A DNA stretch of 64,000 bases from Mucilaginibacter roseus (GTDB lineage: Bacteria > Bacteroidota > Bacteroidia > Sphingobacteriales > Sphingobacteriaceae), in assembly GCF_021215455.1 (NCBI RefSeq), contig NZ_JAJPWV010000003.1, positions 744,001 to 808,000 of the forward strand, written 5' to 3'. Position 1 is the first letter of the stretch. Each line of letters begins with the position of its first letter. A program made the translations under genes and the position numbers. This document shows, one piece after another, positions 1 through 8,506 of this stretch. Under the pieces are notes generated by a model that saw only the letters and a program-made list of their open reading frames with translations, ran no database searches and had not been told where the DNA came from.

Positions 1-125
1 AGGGCCATACCGTAACCTTTGCCCAAATGAACTTGGATGAAAAGAATGCCATTAGCCACCGCGCCCGGGCACTTGATGGGCTGGTAAAGTTTTTAGATAC
101 GGTTGATAAGGCCGGCGGGCTGTAA
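1..125 (+). CDS. rdgB: XTP/dITP diphosphatase (RdgB/HAM1 family), C-terminal fragment
   Basis: The window opens inside a plus-strand gene. Its last 40 codons end at the TAA at 123-125. The translated tail contains TFAQMNLDEKNAISHRARAL, which matches the conserved C-terminal signature of the RdgB/HAM1 family (an F-A-x-M segment, then K-N-x-I-S-H-R-x-x-A). Members hydrolyse dITP, XTP and related non-canonical purine nucleotides in the cytoplasm, keeping them out of DNA. The substrate pocket is completed by this SHR segment. The MarR gene begins 18 bases downstream and could be co-transcribed. The start and catalytic domain lie outside the window. Confidence 0.85.
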   Translation, partial: GHTVTFAQMNLDEKNAISHRARALDGLVKFLDTVDKAGGL

Positions 126-143
126 ATTTATGTATGTTTGATT

Positions 144-596
144 ATGCGTAACCCGTTAAAGCATCAGGAAACTATTGATTATCTGCTCAAAATTGTTTGG
201 CAAAACATGGCCAACCGCTATAACCAGATTGTTATTGAGCACGGCATCACCCAAAAAATAGGCTACCTGCTGATTAATATTGATGAAACGGAAGGCACAA
301 CCGTATCACAGGCGGCGCAGCTGCTTGGTTTAAAATCAACCAGCCTTTCGCGCATGCTTAATCACCTGGAAACAACCGGACTGATCTATCGCGAGATAAA
401 TGCAGGAGATAAACGTTCGGTTAAAATTTACTTAACTGCCGAGGGTAAACAGAAGCGCCAGCTGGCAAGACAGGTGGTTAAACAATTTAACAATTACCTT
501 AACAGCCGCATCAACGAAAAGGAACGCGAGTACCTCAGCAATCTGCTGAAAAAGATCAACACACTCACCCTAAATTACGACCCGGATAAACATTAA
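144..596 (+). CDS. MarR-family transcriptional regulator
   Basis: This 150-residue protein has the size and layout of a MarR regulator. An N-terminal dimerisation helix is followed by a winged helix-turn-helix near residues 50-95 (TVSQAAQLLGLKSTSLSRML, then a wing ending in DKRSVKIYLTAEG). The KRSVKIYLT wing and the following long C-terminal helices are typical. The start is taken as the ATG at 144; a TTG two codons upstream is also in frame. The gene lies 18 bases after rdgB. The ligand and targets cannot be read from the sequence. Confidence 0.88.
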   Translation: MRNPLKHQETIDYLLKIVWQNMANRYNQIVIEHGITQKIGYLLINIDETEGTTVSQAAQLLGLKSTSLSRMLNHLETTGLIYREINAGDKRSVKIYLTAEGKQKRQLARQVVKQFNNYLNSRINEKEREYLSNLLKKINTLTLNYDPDKH

Positions 597-673
597 CCCG
601 GCTAAAATAAAGCCACAGCAATAACGTTAAACGTTAAAAAGTGTTAAGCTGCTGTTTTTGAATTATAAAACGA

Positions 674-681
674 TAACTTTG
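674..681 (+). promoter_or_regulatory. Bacteroidota -7 promoter element
   Basis: TAACTTTG is a perfect match to the Bacteroidota -7 consensus TAnnTTTG. It lies 17 bases upstream of the ATG of the FKBP lipoprotein gene at 699, a normal distance for a short leader. Confidence 0.6.
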
Positions 682-698
682 CCGGTTGAGATATCAAA

Positions 699-1202
699 AT
701 GAACAGGATACTGTTGGTTATATGCTGCTTTGCAGCCATGGTGTTTGCCATAGGTTGTAAAAAATCGTTAGTCGGGGCCGAAAGGTATCGCGAGCAGGCA
801 CGCATAGATGATGAGCTTATGCAAAAGTATATTACCGACAATAACCTGCAGGATGTTGCCAAACGTATTGATACTTCGGGTGTGTATTATATAGTGCTTA
901 ATGCAGGTAGTGGCAACGCGGTTTATACCAACTCAACCAAAGTTACCGTAGGATACACTGCAAAACTGTTACTTACAGGCCAGAGGGTTGATTCTACAGG
1001 CACTTTTCATCCGTCATACACACTGGGTAGCGGCATCATCAGGTCCTGGCAACTGGGTATACCGCAAGTACAAAAAGGAGGCAGGGTGCGCATCCTTACA
1101 CCATCAAGGTATGCGTATGGCCCTTACGAACAACCGAAATACGGCATACCGGCTAACTCACTGATGGATTTTGATATAACGCTATACGACGTAACGAACT
1201 AA
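699..1202 (+). CDS. FKBP-type peptidyl-prolyl isomerase lipoprotein
   Basis: This 167-residue protein begins with a lipoprotein signal peptide (lipobox FAIG-C, acylated Cys at residue 20). The C-terminal half is an FKBP fold: a YTLGSGIIRSWQLGIPQVQ segment, then GGRVRILTPSRYAYGP and a final strand ending in DFDITLYDV. FKBP domains isomerise Xaa-Pro bonds; the lipid anchor places this one in the periplasm or at the outer membrane. The two regions match FKBP signatures, although several active-site aromatics are hard to place without an alignment. It is followed after 5 bases by a second FKBP lipoprotein, so the two form an operon under the TAACTTTG promoter at 674. Confidence 0.85.
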   Translation: MNRILLVICCFAAMVFAIGCKKSLVGAERYREQARIDDELMQKYITDNNLQDVAKRIDTSGVYYIVLNAGSGNAVYTNSTKVTVGYTAKLLLTGQRVDSTGTFHPSYTLGSGIIRSWQLGIPQVQKGGRVRILTPSRYAYGPYEQPKYGIPANSLMDFDITLYDVTN

Positions 1203-1207
1203 CATAA

Positions 1208-2152
1208 ATGAAATTAAAACTTTTTACATTCTTACTGTTATCAACCGCCATCTTCGCATCGTGCAACAAGGATAAGGTTTACCCTAACATCAAGGAGTAT
1301 GACGATCAGCAGATCAAGAACTATATCAGCACCAACGGCCTTAACGCGATGGTACGCGATACAAGTGATGGTGACACATCGGGCCTTTATTACCAAATAA
1401 TAGACAAGGGTTTGGTTGATAGCCCCCGCATTCAATATTCAGACCGAGTGGCTATGGTTTATACCATTCGTAGTTTTGATGGAAAATATATCGCTTCCGA
1501 TACTATTATCAATCATTATTATGGCTTTTTGGGCCAGTTCCAGGCATCTAATCTACCAAAAGGCCTGCAGAACGCCATTTATAACGTGCTAAAATATAAA
1601 GGAGCAAGTGCACGCTTGCTAATTCCATCACGCCAGGCTTATGGCATTACAGGATACGGATCGGGTAGCAGTACATCAGGCAACCGCATTTCAGGTAACC
1701 AATGCCTTGATTACTGGGTACGCATCGTATCGGATCAAAAAGCGTATGATGATCTGAGCATTCAAAAATACGCGAACGCATATGGCATTGGCCTTAGTGG
1801 TTATACCAAAACAGCATCCGGTTTATACTACAAGCTCTCCGGCTCAGATACCGGAAAAGTTATTAATAAAACTTCAACCATTGGTGTTACCTATGCTTTA
1901 TATAACATGAAAAACACCAAGATTGACGAAGCAACGACCAGCACAAGCTTTGTTGTTGAGCAATTGGTACCGGGCGTTATTGAAGGGTTAACCAAGGCGC
2001 ATAATGCCCAGAGCATTTCGTTGCTTGTTCCATCCAGTCTTGCATATGGCTTTTCCGGAAATACCAGCATACCGGCATTTAGCTGCCTAAAGTGGGATTT
2101 TACCATTACCAGCGTAACAAGTAATGGCAGCGACGGTGGTGGCGTAGATTAA
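1208..2152 (+). CDS. Lipoprotein with two FKBP-like domains
   Basis: This 314-residue lipoprotein (lipobox IFAS-C, Cys19) contains two successive FKBP-like domains. The first covers roughly residues 45-175 and includes LPKGLQNAIYNVLKYKGASA and LIPSRQAYG. The second covers roughly 185-305 and includes LVPGVIEGLTKAHNAQSISL and LVPSSLAYGF. Both keep the LxPSxxAYG strand-loop motif. It starts 5 bases after the single-domain paralogue, so the pair are probably tandem duplicates acting on folding of periplasmic or outer-membrane proteins. The first domain is the more divergent and may bind without catalysing. The gene ends just before a strong palindromic terminator. Confidence 0.82.
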   Translation: MKLKLFTFLLLSTAIFASCNKDKVYPNIKEYDDQQIKNYISTNGLNAMVRDTSDGDTSGLYYQIIDKGLVDSPRIQYSDRVAMVYTIRSFDGKYIASDTIINHYYGFLGQFQASNLPKGLQNAIYNVLKYKGASARLLIPSRQAYGITGYGSGSSTSGNRISGNQCLDYWVRIVSDQKAYDDLSIQKYANAYGIGLSGYTKTASGLYYKLSGSDTGKVINKTSTIGVTYALYNMKNTKIDEATTSTSFVVEQLVPGVIEGLTKAHNAQSISLLVPSSLAYGFSGNTSIPAFSCLKWDFTITSVTSNGSDGGGVD

Positions 2153-2174
2153 TACACGAGATCATCACTATCAT

Positions 2175-2212
2175 AAAAAAAAGCTCAACACTTAGTGTTG
2201 AGCTTTTTTTTA
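2175..2212. terminator. Bidirectional Rho-independent terminator
   Basis: AGCTCAACAC at 2182-2191 pairs perfectly with 2195-2204 around a 3-base loop. An A-run precedes the stem and a T-run follows it. It sits between the convergent FKBP gene and sucB and can stop transcription from either side. Confidence 0.9.
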
Positions 2213-2229
2213 TGATTAAATTGATGTTA

Positions 2230-3801
2230 TTAAACACCTAATAAAAGCCTTGCAGGATCTTCAAGCAGTTGCTTAACCCTAACCAGGAAGCTTACCGATT
2301 CGCGGCCATCGATAATACGATGATCGTATGAAAGGGCTAAGTACATCATCGGGCGGATAACTACCTGACCGTTTACCGCCACAGGGCGCTCCACAATGTT
2401 GTGCATACCTAAAATAGCCGATTGCGGTGAGTTGATGATCGGGGTCGACATCATAGAACCAAATACACCACCGTTGGTAATGGTGAATGTACCGCCGCTC
2501 ATCTCGTCAATACCCAGCTTATTTTCGCGGGCTTTACCAGCTAAGCGGATAACTTCTTTCTCAATTTCAGCCAGGCTCAATTTATCCGCATTACGGATAA
2601 CCGGAACCACCAGGCCTTTAGGTGCTGATACGGCTATAGAAACGTCAGCGTAGTTGCTGTAAACAATTTCCTCACCCTCAATACGGGCACCAACAGAAGG
2701 CCAATCCTTCAACGCCTCGGTAACCGCTTTAGTAAAAAATGACATAAAGCCTAAGCCAACGCCATGTTTCTCTTTAAATTTATCTTTGTACTTGCTGCGG
2801 ATTTCCATGATCGGCGACATATCAACCTCGTTAAAGGTGGTCAGCATCGCGGTTTCATTTTTAACGGCAACCAAACGCTTTGCAACCGTTTTGCGCAGTG
2901 ATGACATTTTTTCACGACGCTCGCCACGTTCGCCGGTTACAGCAGGAGCAGCGGCTGGCGCTGAAGCAGCAGGTTTACTCTCGGTTTTAGCCGGAGCAGG
3001 CGAAGCTTTTTGCGCGTTCAAAGCATCCTCTTTAGTAATACGGCCACCAACGCCGCTTCCGCTTACTGATTGCGGGTCAACGCCTTTTTCGGCCAATATT
3101 TTACCTGCGGCAGGAGATGGTGTTCCTGAAGCATAAGTTTTTTGTGTGGAAGCCTCGGCCGCAGGAGCGGGTGAAGCAGATGGCGCAGCTTCTGCCTTTG
3201 CAGCAGGGGCAGCAGCACCACCGCCTGATATGCTGGCAACTACGGTACCTATTGGTAAAGTATCACCTTCTGCAGCAAGGGTTTTTAGGGTACCGGCTTT
3301 TTCGGCGGTTAATTCAAACGTGGCTTTGTCTGACTCCAGCTCGGCAATGGCTTCGTCCATTTCAACGGCTTCGCCATCTTTTTTCAACCAGCGCGAAAGC
3401 GTTACTTCAGTAATTGATTCACCCACCGGCGGAACTTTTATTTCGAGTGTGCTGCCACCTTGGGCAGGTTCAGCAGCAGGTGCAGGTGCATCCGCTTGTT
3501 GCGCCGGCGCAGATGGTGCAGACTCATCGGCTTTATCAGTGTCTGACGGAGCAGCGCTTGCGCCGCCGCCATCCTCAATGCTGGCAACCACCGCACCTAT
3601 GGCTAATGTATCACCTTCGGCGGCAATAGTTTTTAAAGTTCCTGCTTTTTCGGCGGTCAGTTCAAATGTAGCTTTATCTGATTCTAACTCGGCGATCACT
3701 TCATCCATGGCTACCTGGTCGCCGTCTTTTTTAATCCAGCTCGACAGGGTTACTTCGGTAATTGATTCGCCTACCGGCGGAACTTTTATTTCTAAACTCA
3801 T
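2230..3801 (-). CDS. sucB: Dihydrolipoyllysine succinyltransferase (2-oxoglutarate dehydrogenase E2) with two lipoyl domains
   Basis: This is the E2 core of the 2-oxoglutarate dehydrogenase complex, which transfers succinyl groups from lipoamide to CoA. It has 523 residues, longer than the usual 400-420. The extra length is a second lipoyl domain: residues 2-76 and 118-192 are close copies, each with a lipoylated lysine in ESDKA (K43, K159). Ala/Pro-rich linkers follow. A peripheral subunit-binding domain lies near 227-262, and the catalytic domain near 295-523 carries the DHRxxDG motif (H494, D498). It lies downstream of sucA on the same strand, separated by a palindrome-rich spacer. The paired E1 identifies it as the succinyl rather than the acetyl enzyme. 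Confidence 0.95.
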   Translation of the reverse strand: MSLEIKVPPVGESITEVTLSSWIKKDGDQVAMDEVIAELESDKATFELTAEKAGTLKTIAAEGDTLAIGAVVASIEDGGGASAAPSDTDKADESAPSAPAQQADAPAPAAEPAQGGSTLEIKVPPVGESITEVTLSRWLKKDGEAVEMDEAIAELESDKATFELTAEKAGTLKTLAAEGDTLPIGTVVASISGGGAAAPAAKAEAAPSASPAPAAEASTQKTYASGTPSPAAGKILAEKGVDPQSVSGSGVGGRITKEDALNAQKASPAPAKTESKPAASAPAAAPAVTGERGERREKMSSLRKTVAKRLVAVKNETAMLTTFNEVDMSPIMEIRSKYKDKFKEKHGVGLGFMSFFTKAVTEALKDWPSVGARIEGEEIVYSNYADVSIAVSAPKGLVVPVIRNADKLSLAEIEKEVIRLAGKARENKLGIDEMSGGTFTITNGGVFGSMMSTPIINSPQSAILGMHNIVERPVAVNGQVVIRPMMYLALSYDHRIIDGRESVSFLVRVKQLLEDPARLLLGV

Positions 3802-3825
3802 GATAGTAGTTATAGTTGTTTATTT

Positions 3826-3946
3826 GTCGATAGTACATGGACCATAGTCCATAGTATTTTGGGTTTCTTAGTCGTGTATTGGTCGATAGTCCATGGTCCA
3901 TAGGCGATAGCGTTTTTCTATTAACTATAGGCCATGGACTATCGAC
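3826..3946. repeat. Three copies of a palindromic intergenic repeat between sucA and sucB
   Basis: GTCGATAGTACATGG at 3826-3840 and GTCGATAGTCCATGG at 3882-3896 are near-identical direct copies. CCATGGACTATCGAC at 3932-3946 is the exact inverse of the second. The second and third can form a 15-bp stem with a 35-base loop. All contain words built from GGACTAT, CGATAG and CCATGG. The spacer is transcribed if sucA and sucB form an operon, so the hairpin could modulate E1/E2 stoichiometry or mRNA stability. It may equally be a dispersed genomic repeat. Confidence 0.75.
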
Positions 3947-3954
3947 TACAAATA

Positions 3955-6762
3955 TCAATCCGCGCCGGTCTCAGCCATCTTCTTGGTTGTTTTGTCGATG
4001 GTTTTCTTTACATCCTTTTCGCCCGGCGTTTCAAATGCCTTGTTAATGATGTATAGCTGTTGTGCCGCGTGTTGCTTTGCGTAACCTGTCGCGGTACTGC
4101 TACCCTCGTTACGCGAGATTACGTGAAGATTAAACACGCTATCACTATGGAATTTACGGCAGATATACGGCCAGCCACCCATGTTTTCAGGCTCTTCCTG
4201 TACCCAGATAAACTCTTTCGCCTTGGCATATTTTTGCTTGATCTTCAATATGTGGTGCACTGGCGTAGGGTACAATTGCTCAATACGCACAATTGCCACA
4301 TCCTTACGGTTATCTGTTTGCTGTTTTTCAAGCAGCTCATAATATATTTTACCGGTACAAAGCAGTACGCGTTTTACCTTTTTAGGATCAGCCCACTCAT
4401 CATCATACAGCTCGTGGAAACGGCCTTTGGTAAACTCCTCGATAGGAGATACGCATTTAGGGCTGCGCAGTAAGCTCTTTGGTGTGAAAATAACCAGCGG
4501 CTTACGGAAGCTGCGTTTCATCTGGCGGCGCAGTATGTGGAAGAAGTTGGCCGGTGTAGTACAGTTAGCTACTTGTATATTGTTATCGGCGCAAAGTTCT
4601 AAAAAGCGTTCAACGCGCGCTGATGAGTGCTCAGGGCCCTGGCCTTCGTAACCATGCGGCAGCAACATTACCAAACCGTTACCACGCTGCCATTTAGTTT
4701 CGGCGCTGGCTATGTATTGGTCAATTATAATCTGGGCACCATTAAAGAAATCACCAAACTGGGCTTCCCAAATGGTAAGGGCTTTAGGGTTAGCCAGGGC
4801 ATAACCATATTCAAAACCCAGTACGCCATACTCAGAAAGCAGGGAGTTGTAAATATAAAACGGCGTGTTGCCGGCTACTGTTTCCAGTGGCGTGTACTCG
4901 TTCTCACTTTCGGCAAGGGTAAGCACCGCGTGCCTGTGCGAGAAGGTACCGCGTTTAACGTCCTCACCGCTTAACCTTACCGGATGGCCTTCTTTTAATA
5001 AAGATCCGTAAGCCAGTAATTCGCCCATTGCCCAATCGAACACACGGGTTTCATTCACCATTTTATTACGGTCTTCAAAAAGCTTCTCTATCTTCTTGAA
5101 AAATTCCTTGTCCTTGGGCAGCTCGGTTATCGCACGGCCGATCTGTAGTAAGTCTTCCTCAGATACCGATGTGTCAACCGGCAACATCAGCTCCTTTTCA
5201 GTTGGTAAATGTAAGCCTTGCCATGCGCCTGCAAACATCGGCAACTGGTCGGTAAAGCGATCCTGCGCCTTAACCTCATCCAGTTCCTTTTGCAGCTGCG
5301 CGCGGAATTGCTTCTCGTCATCCTTGGCAAACTGCTCGGTAACGCTGCCTTCGGCGATCAGTTTTTTCAAATATACTTCGCGCGGGTTTGGATGTTTTTC
5401 GATAGCCTTGTATAATACCGGCTGGGTAAATTTAGGCTCATCGCTTTCGTTATGGCCGTAACGACGGTAGCACAATATGTCAATAAACACATCGTCATGG
5501 AAAACCTGACGGTATTCCATCGCCATATTAATTACGTAGGTAAGGGCCTCGACATCATCACCATTTACGTGGAAAACCGGCGAAAGCACCGTTTTGGCCA
5601 CATCGGTACAGTAGGTGCTTGAACGGGCATCCTTAAAGTTGGTGGTAAAACCTATTTGGTTGTTAATAACCAGGTGAATAGTGCCACCGGTTCGGTAACC
5701 TTCCAGTTTCTCCATCTGCAACACCTCGTACACAATGCCCTGACCGGCGATGGAGGCATCACCGTGTATAAGTATCGGTGCTATCTTGGTAAAGTCGCCT
5801 TTGTATTTATAATCTATTTTTGATCGTGTCAAACCTTCAACAACCGGATCAACCGCTTCCAGGTGCGATGGGTTAGGGCAAAGGCTCAGGTGAACCTTTT
5901 TACCATTGGCCGCTTCCACATCAGTTGAAAAACCAAGGTGATATTTAACGTCGCCGCCAAATGGTGATTCCGAATCGTAGTTTTTACCTTCAAATTCAGA
6001 GAAAATCTCTTTATAGGTTTTCTCCATAATGTTGGCCAGTACATTTAAACGGCCACGGTGCGCCATACCGATAATAAACTCTTCGATACCTATTTGCGCG
6101 CCTTTTTGAATTACCGAATCAAGCGCGGGAATCAACGCCTCGGCACCTTCAAGTGAAAAGCGTTTTTGGCCCAGGAATTTGGTGCCTAAAAAGTTTTCGA
6201 ATATAACCGCCTCGGTAAGCTTGTTAAGAATGTGCTTTTTATCGTCAACAGAAAAAGCCGGTTTGTTACGCTGTTTTTCCATGCGCTGCTCAAACCACTT
6301 AATTTTTATCGGGTTACGGATGTAACGGTACTCAGCACCGATAGGGCCACAATACGTATCTTCCAGTAACTGGTGAATATCGCGCAGTTTCGCTGCACCC
6401 AGGCCAACTTCTACACCAGCATTAAAAACGGTATCCAGGTCCGCCTCACTTAAACCAAAAGTTTCAAGCTCTTTACCCGGAAAATACTTACGGCGCTCGC
6501 GCACCGGATTGGTTTTTGAGAACAGGTGCCCGCGGGTACGGTACCCGTTGATCATGTTCAATACATTAATTTCCTTAAGGAAATGCTCAGGCGTTTCTGC
6601 CCCTGCCTGCTGCTGCTCAGCCGGTGCGCCCTTACCAAAATCAAAGCCTTCGAAGAATTTTTGCCATCCGAAATCGACTGATTCCGGGTCCTGTTTATAA
6701 CTTTCGTATAAAGAATCGATGTATGCAGCGTTCCCGCTGTTTATATAGTCAAGGTCACTCAT
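3955..6762 (-). CDS. sucA: 2-oxoglutarate dehydrogenase E1 component
   Basis: This thiamine-diphosphate enzyme of the citric acid cycle decarboxylates 2-oxoglutarate and passes the succinyl group to E2. The length of 935 residues is normal for the family. The N-terminus (NSGNAAYIDSLYESYKQDP) is the conserved E1 tail. GMAHRGRLNVLANI lies near 232-245, and the ThDP/Mg motif runs from GDASIAGQG near 334 to NNQ at 367-369. The C-terminal transketolase domain contains LPHGYEGQGPEHSSARVERF and QEEPENMGGW. It is upstream of sucB on the same strand, with a -7 element 25 bases before the ATG. Confidence 0.97.
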   Translation of the reverse strand: MSDLDYINSGNAAYIDSLYESYKQDPESVDFGWQKFFEGFDFGKGAPAEQQQAGAETPEHFLKEINVLNMINGYRTRGHLFSKTNPVRERRKYFPGKELETFGLSEADLDTVFNAGVEVGLGAAKLRDIHQLLEDTYCGPIGAEYRYIRNPIKIKWFEQRMEKQRNKPAFSVDDKKHILNKLTEAVIFENFLGTKFLGQKRFSLEGAEALIPALDSVIQKGAQIGIEEFIIGMAHRGRLNVLANIMEKTYKEIFSEFEGKNYDSESPFGGDVKYHLGFSTDVEAANGKKVHLSLCPNPSHLEAVDPVVEGLTRSKIDYKYKGDFTKIAPILIHGDASIAGQGIVYEVLQMEKLEGYRTGGTIHLVINNQIGFTTNFKDARSSTYCTDVAKTVLSPVFHVNGDDVEALTYVINMAMEYRQVFHDDVFIDILCYRRYGHNESDEPKFTQPVLYKAIEKHPNPREVYLKKLIAEGSVTEQFAKDDEKQFRAQLQKELDEVKAQDRFTDQLPMFAGAWQGLHLPTEKELMLPVDTSVSEEDLLQIGRAITELPKDKEFFKKIEKLFEDRNKMVNETRVFDWAMGELLAYGSLLKEGHPVRLSGEDVKRGTFSHRHAVLTLAESENEYTPLETVAGNTPFYIYNSLLSEYGVLGFEYGYALANPKALTIWEAQFGDFFNGAQIIIDQYIASAETKWQRGNGLVMLLPHGYEGQGPEHSSARVERFLELCADNNIQVANCTTPANFFHILRRQMKRSFRKPLVIFTPKSLLRSPKCVSPIEEFTKGRFHELYDDEWADPKKVKRVLLCTGKIYYELLEKQQTDNRKDVAIVRIEQLYPTPVHHILKIKQKYAKAKEFIWVQEEPENMGGWPYICRKFHSDSVFNLHVISRNEGSSTATGYAKQHAAQQLYIINKAFETPGEKDVKKTIDKTTKKMAETGAD

Positions 6763-6787
6763 GGTGAATTGTATGTAAAAATCAGTG

Positions 6788-6795
6788 CAAAAGTA
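6788..6795 (-). promoter_or_regulatory. -7 promoter element of sucA
   Basis: On the minus strand this reads TACTTTTG, a perfect TAnnTTTG match 25 bases upstream of the sucA ATG. A TTG lies 22 bases further upstream, compatible with a -33 element. Confidence 0.6.
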
Positions 6796-6900
6796 AACAT
6801 AACGTATTACAAACTTTCAATTTTATTTGTAAATGATACGCTTAACGGAACCTTATTTTAAAAAATGATTTAACAGTTACTAACATGGTAATGTTTATAA

Positions 6901-8433
6901 CTATAACTCATTTATTGCGTCGAGGTATATATCAGCCTGCTTATTTATTTCGTTTATTTCGTCCCTGTTCATTTTTTTGAGGATGTTGTACATCATCCCT
7001 ATGCGGTGATTACCCTCGAGCCTATCGGCATTACGGTGAAAAAAGTTCCAGTACAGGCTGTTAAACGGGCATGCCTTCTCGCCGGTTCTCTTTTTATAAT
7101 CGTAATGACAATTGCCACAGTAATCACTCATTTTATTAATGTAGGCGGCCGATGACACATAGGGTTTTGACGCGATAATGCCCCCATCCGCAAACTGGCT
7201 CATGCCGCGCGTATTGGTGATCTCCACCCATTCAATAGCATCAATATAAACGCCCAGATACCAGGCGTCCACCTCATCGGGGTTTAAGCCCGCAAGCAGC
7301 GCAAAGTTGCCGATAACCATTAGGCGCTGTATGTGGTGCGCCCAGGCATTGTTAAGCGACTGACCGATGCATTTGCTCAGGCAGTTCATCCTGGTTTTAC
7401 CTGTCCAAAACCATTCCGGAAGTTCGCTGCGATGGTTGAAAAAATTGAGTGTTGCAAACTCAGGCATTTTTGCCCAATACACGCCACGCATAAATTCACG
7501 CCAACCCATCACCTGCCGAATATAACCCTCAACCTGAGCGAGACTTATTTCGTGCTGATGTTTATTATAATGAGTCAGTACCTTACCTATGATCTCTTGC
7601 GGAGCAATCATCTTTGAATTTTGGGCAAAGGAAATACGTGAGTGGAATAAGCTAATATGTTGCTGCAGCATGGCGTCCTCGTAAGTACCAAAGTGGGGCA
7701 GCAGGTGCTCACAGAAATAGTTCATCAGCTTAATCGCTTCCTTTCTGCTTAACGGCCATGGGAAATGCTTTTCATCAACCTCGCCAAAGTATTTTACCTT
7801 TTTTGCGTCGATCATTTCCTTAAGCGCCGATACATCATGATTAAACTCAATAGGCGGTACTAAAGGCGATTTACCATCGTATTTTTTCCGGTTATCATGG
7901 TCGAAGTTCCACTTGTTACCAAGTGGCTTACTGCCCTGCATTAGTACCTGGTGCTTTACACGCATGCTGCGGTAAAAGTTCTCCATTAAAAAGTTTTTGT
8001 CGCCAAAAAACTCCTTGACCTCATAGCGGGTAGTAAAAAAATGTTCGGTATCAGCTGATGCGGTATCAACTTTTAGCTTTTCACATATCTGCTTTAACTG
8101 TTCATCCAGGCGATACTCATCAGACAGCAGGTATTCAAAGCGCTCTATTTTATTGTCGTTAACAACACGTTTTATATTACCCTCAATGGTTTGTTCGTTA
8201 TGTTTATCATCGAGGTTGAAGTAGATTACCTTGTGGCCTTTTTTTGCAAGCTGGTGGGCGAAGTTGCGCATGGCGGCAAAAAAAGCCAGTATTTTTTGCA
8301 CATGATGCATTACATACTCTTGCTCCTGCATTACTTCCATCATCACGTAAATCACATCCTCATCAACTTTTTTAAACCAGCTGTGATTGCTATTAAGTTG
8401 ATCGCCAAGAATTAAACGCAGCGTTTTACCCAT
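6901..8433 (-). CDS. Iron-sulfur bacterial cryptochrome/photolyase (PhrB-type)
   Basis: This 510-residue protein belongs to the iron-sulfur (FeS-BCP/CryPro) branch of the photolyase family, whose characterised members repair (6-4) photoproducts with FAD and light. It starts with the branch-typical LRLILGDQLN. The C-terminal half holds the FAD-binding helical domain (VMGWREFMRGVYW near 308-320, ADGGIIASKPYVSSAAYI near 415-432). Four cysteines fit the [4Fe-4S] ligands of PhrB: C351, C439, C442 and C455, in the arrangement C...CxxC...C. It lies 73 bases downstream of a DASH-type gene on the same strand. I infer (6-4) repair from the branch; a purely sensory role remains possible. Confidence 0.93.
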   Translation of the reverse strand: MGKTLRLILGDQLNSNHSWFKKVDEDVIYVMMEVMQEQEYVMHHVQKILAFFAAMRNFAHQLAKKGHKVIYFNLDDKHNEQTIEGNIKRVVNDNKIERFEYLLSDEYRLDEQLKQICEKLKVDTASADTEHFFTTRYEVKEFFGDKNFLMENFYRSMRVKHQVLMQGSKPLGNKWNFDHDNRKKYDGKSPLVPPIEFNHDVSALKEMIDAKKVKYFGEVDEKHFPWPLSRKEAIKLMNYFCEHLLPHFGTYEDAMLQQHISLFHSRISFAQNSKMIAPQEIIGKVLTHYNKHQHEISLAQVEGYIRQVMGWREFMRGVYWAKMPEFATLNFFNHRSELPEWFWTGKTRMNCLSKCIGQSLNNAWAHHIQRLMVIGNFALLAGLNPDEVDAWYLGVYIDAIEWVEITNTRGMSQFADGGIIASKPYVSSAAYINKMSDYCGNCHYDYKKRTGEKACPFNSLYWNFFHRNADRLEGNHRIGMMYNILKKMNRDEINEINKQADIYLDAINEL

Positions 8434-8506
8434 GCACTTTCAACAGCGCATTTAAAGCAGGGTTTTAAAAAAGCGTTATACAGATTAGTTTAAAATAGCG
8501 TAAGCG

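Noticed and set aside
2230..3801. Direct DNA repeats inside sucB that could suggest a repeat array
   Set aside because: They are the coding sequence of two homologous lipoyl domains, explained by protein duplication.
3146..3847. A 233-residue plus-strand ORF opposite sucB
   Set aside because: It is the shadow of the Ala/Pro-rich and lipoyl-coding part of sucB on the other strand; composition is low-complexity and no start signal is present.
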